From contig CM040126.1 in the NCBI GenBank assembly GCA_022559845.1, forward strand, positions 50,028,458 through 50,092,457: a stretch of 64,000 nucleotides of DNA. The letters run 5' to 3'. Positions 1 through 10,756 of this stretch are shown piece by piece. The notes beneath the pieces were generated by a model. That model saw only the letters and a list, made by a program, of their open reading frames with translations. It was not told the origin of the DNA and made no database searches. Position numbers and translations under genes: made by a program. This stretch comes from Amorphophallus konjac. Its lineage: Eukaryota > Streptophyta > Magnoliopsida > Alismatales > Araceae. How positions within the stretch are numbered: the stretch's first letter is position 1; each line of letters begins with the position of its first letter.

Positions 1-2198
1 AACAGAGTACCGTGTCTTCATCAGTTCGCCAGTTAATCATCAAAAAGGTAGGTTTTCTCAAGCACTGTAGCCCAAATCACCATAATAACTATATTAAACT
101 ATATATATTAGTTCATGCATATAGTTTTCACGAGTTTTAAAAGTTCTATTGTTGGAAAGAAACGCCCTTTCCAAGGGCGCTAATTTTATACGCGACCCAG
201 ACTAGGGCGCTATTTAAATAAACGACCCTGACAAGGTCGTCAATTCAAAAGATTTGACGCCCTGTACACAGACGTCAATTTAATTACCTGATAATTACCC
301 ATGTTAATTAGTCCAATATTCACTTAAACATGATTCTAAATCAGTGCATCCTGATATTATCCTGTCATGACCATATCTCGTTTTCTGGAAATTTCAATAC
401 TTGAAAAATTGTAAATTCTTGAAATACACGACCCTGTATAGGTCGTCTCTCACTTGACTAACGCCCCTGTTCAGGACGTGAATTTAAAAGTAACGCCCCT
501 GTCCAGGGCGTGTTTCTGATAAATTACTGAAAATATATATTCTGCAAAAATAGAGATAAAGAATGAACGACCATTGCATACGTCGTCAAATTTTAATTAA
601 ACACCCCTTACCAGGGCGCGTTTTCGGTAAAATACGGAAATATTGAAAATTTGCAAAAATTTAAAATAGATAAACGCCCTTACTGAAGGCGTTATTTACT
701 TGAGTAGTGACTTTACTTAAGTCGTTATTTTCCTGTAAAAATGTTTTTACCCTGTTTCTGATAACCGATGGTTTCAATATATCTATATATATGTATATCG
801 GCACTATATCTCCACTCCGTGAGTATAGTCCCACGTTTCATGATGTTTTATCGATCACCCTCAATTCTCATTGACATACAAGCTCTCCATTGGACATTCC
901 GTTCCTTTGGACTAGCGAGTTAGTCATAGAGACCTCTGTAAGACTCCTCGTACCTTGGAATCCCTCAAGGTCGACTGAGCTGGTTGTACCCTGAAAACCC
1001 ATTACACTATTGAATGCCATGTCACTCTAAAGAAAACATGGTATACCGGCCCTTATGATATGCAAAGAGTATATCATGAGAATTCTTAATGGGATGATGA
1101 TATCATGCCATTTGTTGATGTTCTTGTGGACCTCAATTCTATAATAAGAATGAGGGTATCTTGCCTTTGATGTACTGTTCATGTGGACCTCAATTCTATA
1201 TAAAGAATGTCCATACTTGTTTGTCATGGTACCCGAGTTAAGGGAACCTAATTCCACCTAGTTTCATCGTTCATCGTGATTGTACCGTTGTTATCGCCTA
1301 TCTATGTCCAATGTCGTATTTTTGGACTCCATTCTCTCAAAGTTATCCTACGTGTCTACAAGCTTAAATTGTTGAAATTCCCTATTGGCTATATATATAT
1401 ATATATACAAGAGTGGATGTCAAATATACATGATAAATGCCTGCGCATATAGGGCCCGATCTGGTCCTGGGAGGAGCACCCGAAAGTACTTGTGCCCATG
1501 GGAGTTGAATGATAAGGTATCTGGCATTATACCGAGTGCATGACTAGCTTGATTGGACATTCCACACAAATCTTGTACTTGACTCGTACTTGACTTGACA
1601 TGAATTGCGTGACCCGAGAAAGGGTAATTACTTGCTTGCTTGATACATGATAGCCAAAGTTCTTGACATGACTTGCTAAGAAGTACTTGCTTGAATATCT
1701 TGTTATCTTTTCTTGAAAGCTCATGACTAGTTCATCTTGCCGTCTTATTGATAAATTCTCTCTCTATCTTGTCGTTTTATGCGAGCATGCATAGCTATAG
1801 TACATACATGAAAGATGTAATTATTTAAACCCCTTGCTAGCGCTTGAGATATAATTTCCTACTGAGCGTTCGCTCACTCCGTGTGTTCCCTACTTTTCAG
1901 GTAAGTCCGACGAAGAAGGTCAATCTGATGGGGAAAGTCAAGAGTGAAAGAGCTAGAGCTTTTCCAAGTGTCATCTAGTCTTTTTCCTATTTTCTTGAGT
2001 CAACTATGTACTTTTCCCTTTTTAATTGAATAGAGTATTGGATTTGTAATAGTCTATCCATTATGAAATAAAGGATTGGGTTATCTTTCTATTTTGCGCA
2101 TCTCTGTTTTGGTGTCGAATACACTACTACTCTGATTGACATGATTGATATAAACTCGTCGCGCATATCCGAGTATCTTCCGCGCTCGGGGCGTGACA
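1..2198 (+). repeat. 5' LTR of chromovirus A, left end outside window
   Basis: Position 1 aligns with 7655 of the 3' LTR, and the LTR ends in GTGACA at 2198 just before the primer binding site. About 849 bases of its left end, including most of U3 and the TATA box, lie outside the window. It contains a palindrome cluster (160-725) and a short TA microsatellite near 1390. Small reading frames on its minus strand recur in the 3' LTR only because the LTR is duplicated; I see no gene here. Confidence 0.93.
160..725 (+). repeat. Cluster of about 11 short CG-containing palindromes in the LTR
   Basis: Degenerate inverted repeats of about 18-22 nt with small loops recur, for example at 161-180, 190-211, 221-240, 256-276, 428-446, 461-479, 491-511, 567-586, 601-619, 672-691 and near 705-723. 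A typical arm is ACGCCCCTG paired with CAGGGCGT. Spacers are AT-rich and unrelated. By comparison with the 3' LTR this stretch is downstream of the LTR TATA box, so it should be in the transcribed leader. Function is unknown. Confidence 0.75.
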
Positions 2199-2205
2199 GT
2201 TTTTG

Positions 2206-2218
2206 TGGTATCAGAGCC
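2206..2218 (+). other. Primer binding site, initiator tRNA-Met type (element A)
   Basis: TGGTATCAGAGCC begins seven bases after the 5' LTR end. It is the standard complement of the 3' end of plant initiator tRNA-Met and fixes the LTR/internal boundary. Confidence 0.95.
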
Positions 2219-2372
2219 TAGGGTATTCAATTCCTAGGAAAAACCCAAGTCCAAGGATAAGTTTTAAACCTTCAACCAGTGAGATTGGGTAGAACCAAGG
2301 GTTAAAGTTAACATAGTATATGAGTCTTTAAATACAATCACATATTAACCTAGTTATTGTAATTGTAGGATA

Positions 2373-3101
2373 ATGGCTGCCGAACGTGCTCAATGGCGCA
2401 ACATGCAGCGTACCCTTCAAGGCATGACTCAAGTGCTGCAACAAGTAGCACAAGGAGGTGGACAACGAGCAGGAAGTCTCCACCAGACTTTCAAGAACAT
2501 GAACCCACCCAAGTTCACGGGTTCTATTGATCCAGATGACGCTGAACACTGGATTAGGGGGATAGAACGTATATTCCGTGTTATGCAATGCACGGATCAG
2601 GATAAAGTTTTATTAGCTACTTTTCAGTTAGAAAGGGATGCTAGATGCTGGTGGGAATCAATAGAGGCTACTATACATCAAGATCAGGTTTCGTGGGAAG
2701 AATTCGTTGAACACTTCAACGTGAAATATTTCTCGGACCGAGTTCAGGAAAAGAAGGCTGCAGAATTTGCTGCATTAAAGCAACGATCTTTGTCAGTGGC
2801 CGAGTATGAGGCCCAATTCTCTAGATTGTCTCGATATGCTAAGCATCTAGTTAGCACCGAGAAAATGAAAGCTAGGAGGTTTCTTAATGGGCTCAGGCCC
2901 CAAGCTATTACTCAACTGGCGCCGATGGACATTCAAGTCTACTCGGAGATAGTACGCCGAGCTCAACTATTAGAAGATGCCACGGAACTGTCTGATAGGA
3001 TTCGTGGTAAGGATAAGAAGGAACAAGTTACAGGTTCGGGTTCCTTTAAACCCAACTTCAAGAAGAGGCCTAGCAATGGAAGTATTCCCTCGCAAAACTA
3101 A
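2373..3101 (+). CDS. gag: Gag, structural part (element A)
   Basis: This 242-residue frame is the particle protein of the retrotransposon. Residues about 49-150 match the Retrotrans_gag pattern (FTGSIDPDDAEHWIRGIE, then CWWESI, then a VAEYEAQF block). The first ATG is used and lies about 160 bases after the primer binding site. The stop at 3099-3101 is TAA where a CAA codon is expected, and the same frame continues at once into the zinc knuckles, so the true Gag was longer. It belongs to a single frame running to 6725 that has three nonsense changes and no frameshift. Identification as Gag is strong. Confidence 0.9.
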   Translation: MAAERAQWRNMQRTLQGMTQVLQQVAQGGGQRAGSLHQTFKNMNPPKFTGSIDPDDAEHWIRGIERIFRVMQCTDQDKVLLATFQLERDARCWWESIEATIHQDQVSWEEFVEHFNVKYFSDRVQEKKAAEFAALKQRSLSVAEYEAQFSRLSRYAKHLVSTEKMKARRFLNGLRPQAITQLAPMDIQVYSEIVRRAQLLEDATELSDRIRGKDKKEQVTGSGSFKPNFKKRPSNGSIPSQN

Positions 3102-3152
3102 AAGTTCAAGAAGACCAAGCCCTTCTCTATCCCCACTACCTCTCCAAATACA

Positions 3153-5669
3153 GTGTGCAAGCATTGTGATAAAGCGGGTCATAGAGCAGAAGAATGCTGG
3201 AGGAAACTAGGAGCATGTCTCCGTTGTGGGAGTCGTGAGCATCGGATTCCTGATTGCCCACTACTAAATAATCAAGCCGATGACGGAAAACGCCCAGTAA
3301 CCAAGAATGCTCGTCTTCATGCAATCAAGGAGACTGAGCAAGTAGAAGGAGGCGGCTTAGTGGAAGGTATATTGAAAGTTTGTTCCAGGAATGCATATGT
3401 CTTAATTGATACTGGTGCATCGCATTCTATTGTTTCTAAAAAGTTTGCTGACCCATTACCCCTAGAACCGGAATGGATAAAGTTAGTTTTGTCTACTCCT
3501 CTGGATGATGAGACTGATATTACACATCATTACCAAAACTGCGAAGTATTGATTCATGGTCAAAATCTCCCTATTGATCTCATATGTTTAGATCTGAAAG
3601 AGTATGATGTAATACTAGGGGCAGATTGGTTATCCAAGTATCAGGCAACGGTTGATTGCCGCAATAGTAAGGTTACATTCAAGGAATTTCCAGAACTAAT
3701 ATTTACTAGCCCCAAGAGTCGGAGCAAATCCCCTATTATTTCAGCTCTCCGAGCTAGCAAGCTCATCAGGAAAGGATGTGCATCTTTCCTCGCATTTGTC
3801 ATAGTTAAAGAAGCTAAGGAGATTAAGCTAGAAGACATTCCAGTGGTACAAGAATTTCCGGACGTGTTTCCGGAAGATTTACCGGGATTACCCCCGCAAA
3901 GAGAAGTGGCCTTCACCATTGACTTAGTCTCTGGTGCTGGTCCGATTTCAAAGGCACCTTATAGGATGTCACCTGCTGAACTCAAGGAGTTAAAGGAGAA
4001 ATTGATGGAACTCATTAAGAAAGGATTCATTAGACCAAGTACTTCCCCGTGGGGAGCGCCTGTATTATTTGTAAAGAAGAAAGACGGATCCATGAGGTTA
4101 TGCGTCGACTATCGACAATTGAATCATCTCACTATCAAGAACAAGTATCCATTACCGAGAATCGATGAATTGTTTGATCAAATTTCAGGATCCATGTACT
4201 TTTCCAAAATTGATCTTAGGTCCGGATATCACCAACTAAGAATCAAGGACGAGGATATTCATAAAACCGCATTCAGAAGCAGGTATGGCCATTATGAATT
4301 TGTTGTTATGCCTTTCGGACTAACGAATGCCCATGCTGCCTTTATGCAGTTAATGAATAGTATATTCAGGCCTTATTTGGATCAATTCGTGGTGGTCTTT
4401 ATTGATGATATATTGATTTATTCCAAGACCAAGGAAGAGCATGAGGAACATTTGAGGATTGCATTACAAATATTGAGGACAAACCAATTATATGCAAAAC
4501 TTAGCAAGTGTGAATTCTGGCTTGAAGAAGTGACTTTTCTCGGACATGTTATATCAAGGGATGGCTTGTCTGTAGACCCATCAAAGGTTGAAGCTGTAAG
4601 GAATTGGGAAAGACTGACCAATGCTAGCGAGATCCGAAGTTTCTTAGGTCTTGCCGGCTATTACAGGCGATTCATCAAGGATTTCTCTAAAATCGCCGTG
4701 CCACTTACAAGGTTAACTCGTAAGGAGATCCGTTATGAATGGGATGAGGAATGTGAGAGAAGCTTCCAAACTCTCAAGGATCATCTTACTACAGCTCCTA
4801 TCTTAGCATTGCCAATTGAAGGAGAAAAGTTCGAGGTATACACTGATGCTTCTGGCATTGGCCTCGGGTGTGTTCTAATGCAACAAGGGAAGGTTATAGC
4901 CTACTCTTCTCGTCAATTAAAGAAGCATGAAGAAAACTACCCCGTCCATGACTTAGAATTGGCCGCGGTAGTATTTGCACTCAAAATATGGAGACATTAT
5001 CTTTATGGAGTACAGTTTACTGTATACTCCGATCACATGAGTCTCAAATATCTCTTTTTACAGAAGGAACTAAACATGAGACAAAGACGATGGCTAGAAT
5101 ATCTCAAGGACTTCGACTTCAATATACAATATCATCCCGGAAAAGGTAATCATGTAGCAGATGCCCTTAGTCGAAAGCCGAGAGCACTGTTAGCCAATTG
5201 TCTGATTCAAGAATGGAAATTGCTGGAACAATTCTCTGAACTCAATATAAGCATGGACACGGACCCTAGATGTGTCACATTATCTCATGTAAGCATACAG
5301 TCAGATTTATTATCTGAGATACAAGCACTTCAGGATGATGATCCTACATTAGTAGAAATCAAGGGCAGATTAGAAGGACAATCGGATTTCCAATTAGCTT
5401 CTGATAGAAGATTAATGTTCAAGAATCGAACTTGTATACCGGACTGCCCAGAATTGAAGAAGAAGGTCTTAGATGAAGCTCATAGGTCAAGGTATACGAT
5501 TCATCCTGGATCTACCAAGATGTCCCAAGATGTGAAAAGAAATTTTTGGTGGCCCAACATGAAAAGAGAAATAGCGGACTACGTATCACGCTGTCTCACA
5601 TGCCAACAAGTCAAGGCGGAACACCAAAAGCCTGCTGGAAAACTACATCCTCTAGATATCCCTAAATAG
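3153..5669 (+). CDS. pol: Pol segment: zinc knuckles, protease, reverse transcriptase, RNase H, integrase zinc domain (element A)
   Basis: The frame is the same as gag and is open from 3102; 3153 is only its first ATG. Two CCHC knuckles (residues about 2-15 and 22-35) bind nucleic acid. The protease has DTGAS at 86-90. Reverse transcriptase spans about 290-480 with [19 protein letters not shown] and the catalytic FIDDI near 416. RNase H starts near 560 ([10 protein letters not shown]). The HHCC integrase zinc domain ends in CLTC near 814. All act in the cytoplasmic particle except integrase, which acts on nuclear DNA. The terminating TAG at 5667-5669 replaces an expected TGG, since the frame continues straight into the integrase core. 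Confidence 0.95.
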   Translation: MCKHCDKAGHRAEECWRKLGACLRCGSREHRIPDCPLLNNQADDGKRPVTKNARLHAIKETEQVEGGGLVEGILKVCSRNAYVLIDTGASHSIVSKKFADPLPLEPEWIKLVLSTPLDDETDITHHYQNCEVLIHGQNLPIDLICLDLKEYDVILGADWLSKYQATVDCRNSKVTFKEFPELIFTSPKSRSKSPIISALRASKLIRKGCASFLAFVIVKEAKEIKLEDIPVVQEFPDVFPEDLPGLPPQREVAFTIDLVSGAGPISKAPYRMSPAELKELKEKLMELIKKGFIRPSTSPWGAPVLFVKKKDGSMRLCVDYRQLNHLTIKNKYPLPRIDELFDQISGSMYFSKIDLRSGYHQLRIKDEDIHKTAFRSRYGHYEFVVMPFGLTNAHAAFMQLMNSIFRPYLDQFVVVFIDDILIYSKTKEEHEEHLRIALQILRTNQLYAKLSKCEFWLEEVTFLGHVISRDGLSVDPSKVEAVRNWERLTNASEIRSFLGLAGYYRRFIKDFSKIAVPLTRLTRKEIRYEWDEECERSFQTLKDHLTTAPILALPIEGEKFEVYTDASGIGLGCVLMQQGKVIAYSSRQLKKHEENYPVHDLELAAVVFALKIWRHYLYGVQFTVYSDHMSLKYLFLQKELNMRQRRWLEYLKDFDFNIQYHPGKGNHVADALSRKPRALLANCLIQEWKLLEQFSELNISMDTDPRCVTLSHVSIQSDLLSEIQALQDDDPTLVEIKGRLEGQSDFQLASDRRLMFKNRTCIPDCPELKKKVLDEAHRSRYTIHPGSTKMSQDVKRNFWWPNMKREIADYVSRCLTCQQVKAEHQKPAGKLHPLDIPK

Positions 5670-5687
5670 AAGTGGGAGGATATTGGT

Positions 5688-6308
5688 ATGGATTTCATCA
5701 TGGGTTTATCTAAATCAAAAAGAGGACATGATGGAATATGGGTTATCATTGATCGATTGACTAAATCAGCGCATTTCTTGCCAATCAAGAGTCGATGGTC
5801 AGTTGATGTCTTAGCTGCACTATACATCAAGGAAATAGTCAGATTACATGGTATTCCTGTTTCAATCGTGTCTGACAGAGATCCCCGTTTTACTTCTCAT
5901 TTTTGGAAGGGACTACAACATTCGTTGGGGACGAGGCTTAACTTTAGTACAGCTTTTCATCCTCAAACGGATGGTCAGACCGAGAGAACTAATCAGGTGG
6001 TTGAAGATGCGCTCAGAGCTTGCATCATGGATTTCGATGGAAGCTGGCATGATCACTTGCCGTTGGTAGAATTTGCATACAATAATAGTTACCAGGCAAG
6101 TATACAAATGGCACCTTTCGAAGCTTTATACGGAAGGAGTTGCCGATCACCCTTGTGCTGGAATGAAGTTGGAGAGAAACAACTGTTAGGTCCAGACATG
6201 GTAAGGGATACAACTGAGAAGATACAAGTAATCAGGGAAAGATTGCAAGTAGCTCAGACAAGGCAAAAGGCTTATGCTGATACAAGAAGGAGAGACCTTG
6301 AATTCTAA
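5688..6308 (+). CDS. Integrase catalytic core (element A)
   Basis: This continues the pol frame after the stop at 5667-5669. The core joins element DNA to the host chromosome. The D,D(35)E residues are visible: D22 in IIDRLTK, D63 in IVSDRDPRF and E99 in DGQTERTN, with exactly 35 residues between D63 and E99. The frame is cut by TAA at 6306-6308, probably from CAA, inside the usual LEF-x-x-GDHVFL block. All catalytic residues are intact, so loss of function here is due only to the surrounding stops. Confidence 0.93.
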   Translation: MDFIMGLSKSKRGHDGIWVIIDRLTKSAHFLPIKSRWSVDVLAALYIKEIVRLHGIPVSIVSDRDPRFTSHFWKGLQHSLGTRLNFSTAFHPQTDGQTERTNQVVEDALRACIMDFDGSWHDHLPLVEFAYNNSYQASIQMAPFEALYGRSCRSPLCWNEVGEKQLLGPDMVRDTTEKIQVIRERLQVAQTRQKAYADTRRRDLEF

Positions 6309-6458
6309 CTCGGAGATCATGTATTTCTCAAGATATCGCCTGGACGTGGAATACGAAGATTTGGTGTTAAGGGCAAGCTTACACCAAGATTTATCGGACC
6401 TTTTGAAATTCTAGAAAGAGTTGGCGAGGTTGCTTACCGCATCGCATTACCTCCTCAA

Positions 6459-6725
6459 TTGTCCGAGATACATAATGTGTTCCACATATCCATGTTGAAG
6501 AAGTATGTACATGACCCATCACATATTATTGAATATGGGGACCTAGTGATCCAGAAAGATTTCACGTATGAACAGAAGCCTATGAAGATCTTAGATCGAG
6601 AAGTACGTACCCTAAGGAATAAGGTTATTCCCATGCTAAAGGTACAATGGAATAAGAATTCAGAACATGAAGCGACATGGGAGACCGAGGAATCTATGAG
6701 GAAACAATTTCCAGATTTATTTTAG
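6459..6725 (+). CDS. Integrase C-terminal tail with chromodomain-like segment (element A)
   Basis: The frame is open from 6309: the GDHVFL-type integrase C-terminal domain is encoded between 6309 and 6458, and 6459 is only the next ATG. It continues with the VFHISMLKKY motif and ends with a chromodomain-like stretch (KVIPMLKVQWNKN followed by EATWETEE). Chromodomains of this type are thought to steer chromovirus integration towards marked heterochromatin. The stop at 6723-6725 is the natural end of the polyprotein, about 67 bases before the polypurine tract. Confidence 0.88.
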   Translation: MSEIHNVFHISMLKKYVHDPSHIIEYGDLVIQKDFTYEQKPMKILDREVRTLRNKVIPMLKVQWNKNSEHEATWETEESMRKQFPDLF

Positions 6726-6792
6726 AAGGTACATACTCTACACTCTCCAAATGTAAATATATGATATGGAATTTGGGGACCAAATTCTTTTT

Positions 6793-6805
6793 AAGTGGGG
6801 GAGGG
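6793..6805 (+). other. Polypurine tract (element A)
   Basis: AAGTGGGGGAGGG lies immediately before the 3' LTR start TGTAGCAACCC. It is the expected plus-strand DNA primer site. Confidence 0.9.
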
Positions 6806-6915
6806 TGTAGCAACCCTGATAAATTTAAAAGGAATAAATAATCAAAATAGATTAAAAGATTTAGTAAATAAACGAAAGAGCTTAGAATAAAAATAATTAA
6901 ACCCTGATGAAAATA

Positions 6916-7130
6916 ATGCCTTAGATATAGGCGCTACTTTACAATAAAACGCTCTTACCTAAGGCGTGTTTTGAAGAAAGGACGCCCACACGTCAAGGCG
7001 TCAAATTTCAAACAACCAAAATAAATAAAAAGGGCAAGTTAGCGTAACGTCCCTTGCGTGGACGCGTTTCAACAAGAAACGACGCTTGACAAGACGTCAA
7101 TTTAAATTCGACGCCCTGACCTAGGTCGCT
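6916..7130 (+). repeat. U3 palindrome cluster (element A)
   Basis: Six imperfect inverted repeats lie at 6916-6934, 6948-6967, 6981-7002, 7046-7067, 7081-7098 and 7110-7130, for example GACGCTTGACAAGACGTC. They lie upstream of the LTR TATA box and use the same arm motif as the downstream cluster. Confidence 0.7.
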
Positions 7131-7273
7131 AATTCAGTTCGAGTTTCGTTCGACCCAGGAGTCTATCCAGGGTAAGTTGATAACTATGAGAAAGAGTTCG
7201 AATGTAGTAATAACTCTATCTTGGAAGTATTACTTCCAATCAAACACTAACCCTATTAGGATTCTAAGGATCC

Positions 7274-7280
7274 TATAAAA
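7274..7280 (+). promoter_or_regulatory. LTR TATA box (element A)
   Basis: TATAAAA sits in CCTATAAAAACCC, about 470 bases into the LTR. Solo LTR F has a like-placed box at 24387. Transcription would start about 30 bases on, giving a very long R-U5 leader. Confidence 0.6.
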
Positions 7281-7813
7281 ACCCTTGCCGATCGAACCCT
7301 AAAGCTATTTGGTCGATCTGCTGCTGCTACGGTACGTAAAGAACATCAGTTCTTATCTCTTTTCTTTCGGTTGTATGAAGAATCACTGATTCTTCATCTT
7401 CTTCTCTTCTTACAGGTTGAAGAAGACGAACGTGAGAAGAACAAAGGGTAAGTTCTTCTTTCTTCCACCTTCAGTCAAGTATTATGAAGATAATACTAAT
7501 GATCGTATATATAGGTTCTCTGTAGGAAAGTCATCATAACCTACTGAAGAACGTGGGTTCTTCATCGGTGTACGTCTGCACCTGATCGTGCCGAAAAGAA
7601 AACTTGTCGACAATCTACACCAAGACTTCTGCCCTTTCATCCTACTCTGTTGATAACAGAGTACCGTGTCTTCATCAGTTCGCCAGTTAATCATCAAAAA
7701 GGTAGGTTTTCTCAAGCACTGTAGCCCAAATCACCATAATAACTATATTAAACCATATATATTAGTTCATGCATATAGTTTTCACGAGTTTTAAAAGTTC
7801 TATTGTTGGAAAG

Positions 7814-8377
7814 AAACGCCCTTTCCAAGGGCGCTAATTTTATACGCGACCCAGACTAGGGCGCTATTTAAATAAACGACCCTGACAAGGTCGTCAATTC
7901 AAAAGATTTGACGCCCTGTACACAGACGTCAATTTAATTACCTGATAATTACCCATGTTAATTAGTCCAATATTCACTTAAACATGATTCTAAATCAGTG
8001 CATCCTGATATTATCCTGTCATGACCATATCTCGTTTTCTGGAAATTTCAATACTTGAAAAATTGTAAATTCTTGAAATACACGACCCTGTATAGGTCGT
8101 CTCTCACTTGACTAACGCCCCTGTTCAGGGCGTGAATTTAAAAGTAACGCCCCTGTCCAGGGCGTGTTTCTGATAAATTACTGAAAATATATATTCTGCA
8201 AAAATAGAGGTAAAGAATGAACGACCATTGCATACGTCGTCAAATTTTAATTAAACGCCCCTTACCAGGGCGCGTTTTCGGTAAAATACGAAAATATTAA
8301 AAATTTGCAAAAATGTAAAATAGATAAACGCCCTTACTGAAGGCGTTATTTACTTGAGTAGTGACTTTACTTAAGTC
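7814..8377 (+). repeat. Leader palindrome cluster in the 3' LTR (element A)
   Basis: This is the 3' LTR counterpart of the cluster at 160-725. Where the copies differ, the change can restore pairing: the 5' LTR has CAGGACGTG where this copy has CAGGGCGTG, and AACACCCC where this copy has AACGCCCC. Confidence 0.75.
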
Positions 8378-9850
8378 GTTATTTTCCTGTAAAAATGTTT
8401 TTACCCTATTTCTGATAACCGATGGTTTCAATATATCTATATATATGTATATCGGCACTATATCTCCACTCCGTGAGTATAGTCCCACGTTTCATGATGT
8501 TTTATCGATCACCCTCAATTCTCATTGACATACAAGCTCTCCATTGGACATTCCGTTCCTTTGGACTAGCGAGTTAGTCATAGAGACCTCCGTAAGACTC
8601 CTCGTACCTTGGAATCCCTCAAGGTCGACTGAGCTGGTTGTACCCTGAAAACCTATTACACTATTGAATGCCATGTCACTCTAAAGAAAACATGGTATAC
8701 CGGCCCTTATGATATGCAAAGAGTATATCATGAGAATTCTTAATGGGATGATGATATCATGCCATTTGTTGATGTTTTTGTGGACCTCAATTCTATAATA
8801 AGAATGAGGGTATCTTGCCTTTGATGTACTGTTCATGTGGACCTCAATTCTATATAAAGAATGTCCATACTTGTTTGTCATGGTACCCGAGTTAAGGGAA
8901 CCTAATTCCACCTAGTTTCATCGTTCATCGTGATTGTACCGTTGTTATCGCCTATCTATGTCCAATGTCGTATTTTTGGACTCCATTCTCTCAAAGTTAT
9001 CCTACGTGTCTACAAGCTTAAATTGTTGAAATTCCCTATTGGCTATATATATATATATACAAGAGTGGATGTCAAATATACATGATAAATGCCTGCGCAT
9101 ATAGGGCCCGATCTGGTCCTGGGAGGAGCACCCGAAAGTACTTGTGCCCATGGGAGTTGAATGATAAGGTATCTGGCATTATACCGAGTGCATGACTAGC
9201 TTGATTGGACATTCCACACAAATCTTGTACTTGACTCGTACTTGACTTGACATGAATTGCGTGACCCGAGAAAGGGTAATTACTTGCTTGCTTGATACAT
9301 GATAGCCAAAGTTCTTGACATGACTTGCTAAGAAGTACTTGCTTGAATATCTTGTTATCTTTTCTTGAAAGCTCATGACTAGTTCATCTTGCCGTCTTAT
9401 TGATAAATTCTCTCTCTATCTTGTCATTTTATGCGAGCATGCATAGCTACAGTACATACATGAAAGATGTAATTATTTAAACCCCTTGCTAGCGCTTGAG
9501 ATATAATTTCCTACTGAGCGTTCGCTCACTCCGTGTGTTCCCTACTTTTCAGGTAAGTCCGACGAAGAAGGTCAATCTGATGGGGAAAGTCAAGAGTGAA
9601 AGAGCTAGAGCTTTTCCAAGTGTCATCTAGTCTTTTTCCTATTTTCTTGAGTCAACTATGTACTTTTCCCTTTTTAATTGAATAGAGTATTGGATTTGTA
9701 ATAGTCTATCCATTATGAAATAAAGGATTGGGTTATCTTTCTATTTTGCGCATCTCTGTTTTGGTGTCGAATACACTACTACTCTGATTGACATGATTGA
9801 TATAAACTCGTCGCGCATATCCGAGTATCTTCCGCGCTCGGGACGTGACA

Positions 9851-10449
9851 TCCAGGGTGTCCCTCTCCTAGGGACCGCCCCTCCAGCAGTTCTCATCACA
9901 GCGGGACGTACCCCGCCTAGTTCGGAGATCCGAGCAGCACGTGGGCCCCACAGTTGCCGACGCACGCCAGCATCGGAGCGGTCCAAATTGCTGCCCGCCA
10001 ACCCGAGCCCGCTACTCCCAGGTCCCACGTGTAGCCCTTTACCTCCCTGCGTGGAGTGGGCATAAATATTCACTTCTGTAATTCTTGATAATTGTTGTAC
10101 CGGGAGTTCGAGTTCGGTCGGGTCGTCTTCCCCACGCTTAGAGCGTGGAGGTATCGTGTCCGCTCCTTCACTCAGCATTTGCTTTACTCGTATTTATTTG
10201 TATATGCCGCTGCGAGTGATAGGTTCCTAGCTCGTTATATTTTTATATATCGCCGCTGCGAGAGAGAGAGCGAGACCCATCCCGTGACCCAATCTGGGCA
10301 CGAGAGAGAGCCGACCACCCTAGCTCACTGTCGGTTTCTCAACCGCGCACGTCCGTACGCTTCCCTTGTTAAGGGACGATCGCGAGCTTGTCTTGAGTCC
10401 AAGGATCGCATATCAACTTGGAGTCGAGTCCGCTGTCCGTCCCGCATCA
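9851..10449 (+). repeat. 5' LTR of B1, right part
   Basis: The sequence matches 17327-17926, 58290-58868 and 62680-63264, and ends in CCCGCATCA just before the primer binding site. Its left part was separated by insertion of chromovirus A and should lie left of the window. Confidence 0.88.
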
Positions 10450-10452
10450 AAT

Positions 10453-10464
10453 TGGTATCAGAGC
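10453..10464 (+). other. Primer binding site, initiator tRNA-Met type (B1)
   Basis: TGGTATCAGAGC starts four bases after the LTR end CATCA, as in B2 at 58872. Confidence 0.93.
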
Positions 10465-10756
10465 GGAAGGTTAAGTCTAGGGTAGTCATTAGTCATTGCT
10501 TAACAAAAACACAAAAAAGAGTCATTTAAGTCTCGGAGTCTAAGTCTAAGTCGGTCGTTGCATTTGCATACCATTATTCGGTATATTAAAAGGTGTTGCC
10601 CGAGCGTTAGGTTACACCTATCGGGAAGGTTGCACACTTACGAGAGAGGATCTTCGGATCCCGTAACTCCGCCACGTACCGTCTATTGGTTGAGTCTAGG
10701 TGTTTTACTTTGCATAATCTCTTGCATATAATAACAAAAACAAAAAATGCCATCGC

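Larger units (their letters stand above)
1..9850 (+). mobile_element. Ty3/gypsy chromovirus A (Tekay/Del-like), nearly complete
   Basis: A 5' LTR cut by the window edge, an initiator-Met primer binding site, a gag-pol frame in the order Gag, protease, reverse transcriptase, RNase H, integrase and chromodomain-like tail, a polypurine tract and a complete 3' LTR are all present in one orientation. The order and the C-terminal chromodomain-like segment point to a chromovirus; the 3-kb LTRs fit the Tekay/Del group, but clade is inferred. By eye the LTRs differ at about 14 of 2195 aligned positions, so insertion is recent. The element sits in the 5' LTR of element B1, whose sequence resumes at 9851. 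The left target duplication lies outside the window; its right copy would be TCCAG (9851-9855). Confidence 0.93.
6806..9850 (+). repeat. 3' LTR of chromovirus A (3045 bp)
   Basis: It runs from TGTAGCAACC to GGACGTGACA, with TG/CA ends. From 7655 on it matches the window-edge 5' LTR. It holds a TATA box near 7274, palindromes upstream (6916-7130) and downstream (7814-8377) of that box, and CAGGTAAGT, a splice-donor-like motif, near 9550. No gene is seen. Confidence 0.95.

Noticed and set aside
1027..1724. Minus-strand reading frames of 76 and 65 codons, repeated at 8681-9376
   Set aside because: They are the same LTR sequence present twice; they lie antisense in an LTR, lack any domain and do not recur in related LTR F.
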